Positions 6,242 through 7,783 of a stretch of DNA of 7,783 nucleotides are shown in pieces. The first letter of the stretch is position 1; the number at the start of each line of letters is the position of its first letter. This DNA comes from Chitinophagales bacterium (GTDB lineage: Bacteria > Bacteroidota > Bacteroidia > Chitinophagales > UBA10324). The stretch covers positions 1-7,783 of the forward strand of contig JAJAYG010000091.1 of the NCBI GenBank assembly GCA_026786335.1, in the 5' to 3' direction. The notes below the pieces were generated by a model. It was given only the letters and a program-made list of their open reading frames with translations, did not search any database and had not been told where the DNA came from. The translations under genes were made by a program, and so were the position numbers.

Positions 6242-7249
6242 TTAAAAATCTTCTTCCAACGAAAAAACTCCATTCGTAGCTGCCTGTGTATTCTGTTCTT
6301 TGTTTCCCATTACACCGCTCTTTTGATACTCTCCAACTCGCTTCTCAAAGAAATTTGTTTTTCCCTGCAGAGAAATCATTTCCATAAAATCAAACGGGTT
6401 AGAAGCGTTAAACATTTTTGGATAACCCAATGCATTCAACCACCGGTCAGCAACAAATTCAATGTACTGACTCATGAGAACTGAATTCATTCCAATTAAA
6501 GCGGCAGGCAATGCATCGGTAATAAATTCTTTTTCAATTTTTACAGCATCACCAATTATTTCAAACACACGCTCTTGCGAAAGTTTATTTTTCAGCTTGC
6601 TATATAATAAGCATGCAAACTCGCAATGCAATCCTTCATCACGGCTGATGAGTTCATTGGAGAAAGTTAATCCCGGCATAAGGCCGCGTTTCTTTAACCA
6701 GAAGATGGAACAAAAACTTCCTGAAAAGAAAATTCCTTCAACTGCGGCAAATGCTACAAGGCGTTCAACAAAACTCCCCTGCGAAATCCATTTCAAAGCC
6801 CACTCTGCTTTCTTCTTTACACACTCAACAGTTTCAATGGCATGAAAGAGGTGATCTTTTTCTACTGGGTCTTTTACATAAGTATCAATCAGCAATGCAT
6901 AAGTTTCGCTGTGTATGTTTTCCATCATAATTTGAAAACCATAGAAACAACGCGCTTCGGGCACCTGCACTTCTTCCATAAAAGCAGTTACCAAATTTTC
7001 ATTCACAATTCCATCACTCGCCGAAAAGAATGCAAGCACATGTGTGATAAAATGTTTTTCATTTTTAGTAAGTGAATCCCAATCCTTTAAATCCTGATAA
7101 AGATCAATTTCTTCCGCAGTCCAAAAACTTGCTTCATGCTTTTTATACATCTGCCAAATGTCACTGTGCTTAATTGGCAGAAGAACAAAACGATCTTTGT
7201 TTTCTCTTAATAACATCTCTGTACTTTCATCTGGGGTGCGTTCTTTCAT
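6242..7249 (-). CDS. nrdB: Ribonucleoside-diphosphate reductase, class I small (beta) subunit
   Basis: A 335-residue ferritin-like subunit that holds the di-iron tyrosyl radical used by NrdA. All metal ligands are visible by spacing and motif: D79 (ASDGI), E110 and H113 (MENIHSE), E171 (VEGIFFSG), E205 and H208 (RDEGLH). The radical tyrosine is Y117, four residues after H113. W43 (SFWTAEE) and D204 fit the W-D-H radical-transfer chain, and Y308 (VGEYQK) the C-terminal relay tyrosine. Having Tyr at 117 argues for classical class Ia chemistry rather than the Phe- or Leu-substituted subclasses. The C-terminus FSLEEDF resembles the eukaryotic R2 tail FTLDADF that docks onto R1. The whole protein reads as eukaryote-like R2, including the block from IWQMYKK to FWTAEE, a similarity known for Bacteroidota. 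It is first in the leftward nrdB - four-helix - nrdA cluster. The start at 7249 is the only early in-frame ATG before the conserved core that gives a normal length. Confidence 0.98.
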   Translation of the reverse strand: MKERTPDESTEMLLRENKDRFVLLPIKHSDIWQMYKKHEASFWTAEEIDLYQDLKDWDSLTKNEKHFITHVLAFFSASDGIVNENLVTAFMEEVQVPEARCFYGFQIMMENIHSETYALLIDTYVKDPVEKDHLFHAIETVECVKKKAEWALKWISQGSFVERLVAFAAVEGIFFSGSFCSIFWLKKRGLMPGLTFSNELISRDEGLHCEFACLLYSKLKNKLSQERVFEIIGDAVKIEKEFITDALPAALIGMNSVLMSQYIEFVADRWLNALGYPKMFNASNPFDFMEMISLQGKTNFFEKRVGEYQKSGVMGNKEQNTQAATNGVFSLEEDF

Positions 7250-7283
7250 TTTTATTAAAAATATTTTTTAGTGTAGAAATTTT

Positions 7284-7308
7284 TGCCCTTCCGGTTTTTG
7301 AAAGGGCA
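7284..7308 (-). promoter_or_regulatory. Hairpin in the nrdB 5' leader
   Basis: TGCCCTTC (7284-7291) pairs with GAAAGGGCA (7300-7308), with one bulged base and an 8-base loop. It lies 35-59 bases upstream of the nrdB ATG. On the minus strand it is followed by AAAAATTT, so it is not a standard terminator. It could protect the mRNA 5' end or control translation; this is inference. Confidence 0.4.
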
Positions 7309-7387
7309 TTGGTGAATTGTTTTTTAGAAGGAAATGGAAACTTAAATTTTTACTGACATCAATCGCAACACGATCATCTAAGCAGAA

Positions 7388-7418
7388 CAAGATTATTTTT
7401 TAAGAATCACAAATACAA
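7388..7418 (-). promoter_or_regulatory. Candidate nrdB promoter (Bacteroidota type)
   Basis: Read on the minus strand, TAATCTTG (7395-7388) matches the TAnnTTTG -7 box with one mismatch, and TTG (7418-7416) lies 20 bases upstream, within the usual spacing. This would give a leader of about 130 bases that includes the 7284-7308 hairpin. AT-rich sequence makes chance matches likely. Confidence 0.25.
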
Positions 7419-7424
7419 CTAACT

Positions 7425-7501
7425 CATTTCATTTTTATGCACTCCAAAATGTGAATTGTACTTTTTATTTTGGTGTGGTGTTGATATGATGGAATGAAAT
7501 G
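7425..7501. repeat. Nested inverted repeats in the nrdB-vapB intergenic region
   Basis: The outer arms CATTTCATT (7425-7433) and AATGAAATG (7493-7501) are perfectly complementary. Inside, CCAAAAT (7444-7450) pairs with ATTTTGG (7467-7473), extendable by AC/GT across one mismatch. Together they could fold as a two-stage hairpin. No gene or known motif explains them. Confidence 0.5.
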
Positions 7502-7597
7502 AACAATTACAGAATGAAAATTAAAATTTTGGATTGTGGAAAGATTGCCCGCAGAATCTGATAAAGATTTTTAGCAACCGGAATTTTGAAAATGAAT

Positions 7598-7616
7598 GTA
7601 TATCTTTGCTGTATAC
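7598..7616 (+). promoter_or_regulatory. vapB promoter -7 box overlapped by a GTATA/TATAC inverted repeat (putative autorepression operator)
   Basis: TATCTTTG at 7601-7608 matches the Bacteroidota -7 consensus TAnnTTTG exactly; a -33 element is not clear. GTATA at 7598-7602 and TATAC at 7612-7616 are inverted copies that straddle it, and the right copy sits in the 8-base palindrome TGTATACA (7610-7617). VapB antitoxins typically bind such inverted repeats to repress their own operon. Transcription would start only about 10-15 bases before the ATG at 7627. Confidence 0.5.
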
Positions 7617-7626
7617 ACATAAAATA

Positions 7627-7783
7627 ATGGAGACAGCAAAACTTTTCAAAAGCGGTAATAGTCAGGCGGTGCGCCTCCCAAAAAAATTCAGGATGAGAGG
7701 TAAAGAAGTTTACATCGCGTGGCAAGATGATGCCATTGTGCTGCGGCCAAAAACAAAAGATTGGAAACCTCTTAGAGAAGCAC
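7627..7783 (+). CDS. vapB: VapB-type antitoxin (AbrB/MazE fold), 3' partial
   Basis: The first 52 codons of an antitoxin gene cut off by the window end. The N-terminus (METAKLFKSGNSQAVRLPKKF, residues 1-21) is the signature swapped-hairpin DNA-binding start of VapB/AbrB-like antitoxins: K-L-F-x-S-G-N-S-Q-A-V-R-L-P. It continues with the strand pair KEVYIAWQDDAIVLRPK (26-42) and the start of the toxin-binding tail with DWKPL (45-49). VapB proteins are usually about 70-85 residues, so some 20-30 residues are missing. A VapC PIN-domain ribonuclease gene is expected directly downstream but is not visible. A -7 box overlapped by an inverted repeat lies just upstream, fitting autorepression. The ATG at 7627 starts exactly at the conserved motif; the leader is very short and has no Shine-Dalgarno sequence. 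It is transcribed divergently from nrdB. Confidence 0.9.
   Translation, partial: METAKLFKSGNSQAVRLPKKFRMRGKEVYIAWQDDAIVLRPKTKDWKPLREA

Larger units (their letters stand above)
7250..7626. other. Divergent intergenic region between nrdB and vapB
   Basis: A 377-base AT-rich stretch with no convincing gene. It holds the nrdB leader with a hairpin (7284-7308), a weak candidate nrdB promoter (7388-7418), nested inverted repeats (7425-7501) and the vapB promoter/operator (7598-7616). I see no NrdR-box pair that I could defend, though AAAAATATTTTT at 7258-7269 is palindromic. Confidence 0.7.

Noticed and set aside
6474..7075. Plus-strand open frames opposite nrdB (6474-6845, 6842-7075)
   Set aside because: They are antisense to a fully conserved nrdB and show no protein-like motif.
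7250..7283. NrdR box upstream of nrdB
   Set aside because: The AAAAATATTTTT palindrome and nearby ACACT do not match the NrdR consensus well enough and there is no paired second box.
7507..7725. 72-codon minus-strand open frame
   Set aside because: It is antisense to vapB and its promoter; residue content (many Phe, Cys, Ile) is typical of AT-rich noise.

Overview
The window reads as a chromosomal segment of a Bacteroidota (Bacteroidetes) bacterium. The evidence is a type IX secretion (T9SS) cargo protein with PKD repeats and a gliding-motility-type C-terminal signal, a PorP/SprF-family outer membrane partner, starts without clear Shine-Dalgarno sequences, a TAnnTTTG -7 promoter box, and a eukaryote-like class I ribonucleotide reductase. 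I cannot place it below phylum with confidence; an environmental Chitinophagales- or Sphingobacteriia-like lineage is a guess.

Left half (1-2968, plus strand): the 3' end of a secreted PKD-repeat protein, then a PorP/SprF protein, a small BamE/SmpA-like lipoprotein and a two-helix membrane protein with a possible PH-like domain. The first two form the familiar T9SS cargo-plus-partner pair. A six-unit array of the heptamer GTTTNNN fills the gap between them. At the very left edge the first PKD motif is broken by a missing T.

Middle (2969-3232): a 264-base non-coding stretch with palindromic repeat debris and, at its right end, a strong intrinsic terminator for the leftward nrd genes.

Right half (3233-7249, minus strand): nrdB, then a small four-helix-bundle (S23 / 23S-rRNA-intervening-sequence family) gene, then nrdA. 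nrdB and nrdA are intact and carry every radical-chemistry and metal-binding residue I looked for. The four-helix-bundle gene sits between them inside a 485-base segment bounded by a perfect 25-bp inverted repeat made of GATTT units with mostly 7-base spacing. Removing that segment would leave nrdB and nrdA 43 bases apart, as in a normal operon. The architecture (S23-family ORF in the loop of a long stem) resembles the intervening sequences of bacterial 23S rRNA, but here it lies in a protein-coding operon. This is the most interesting object in the window.

Right edge (7250-7783): a 377-base divergent intergenic region with a leader hairpin for nrdB, nested inverted repeats, and a -7 promoter box overlapped by a GTATA/TATAC inverted repeat. 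It is followed by the start of a VapB-type antitoxin gene cut by the window end; a VapC toxin gene is expected just outside.
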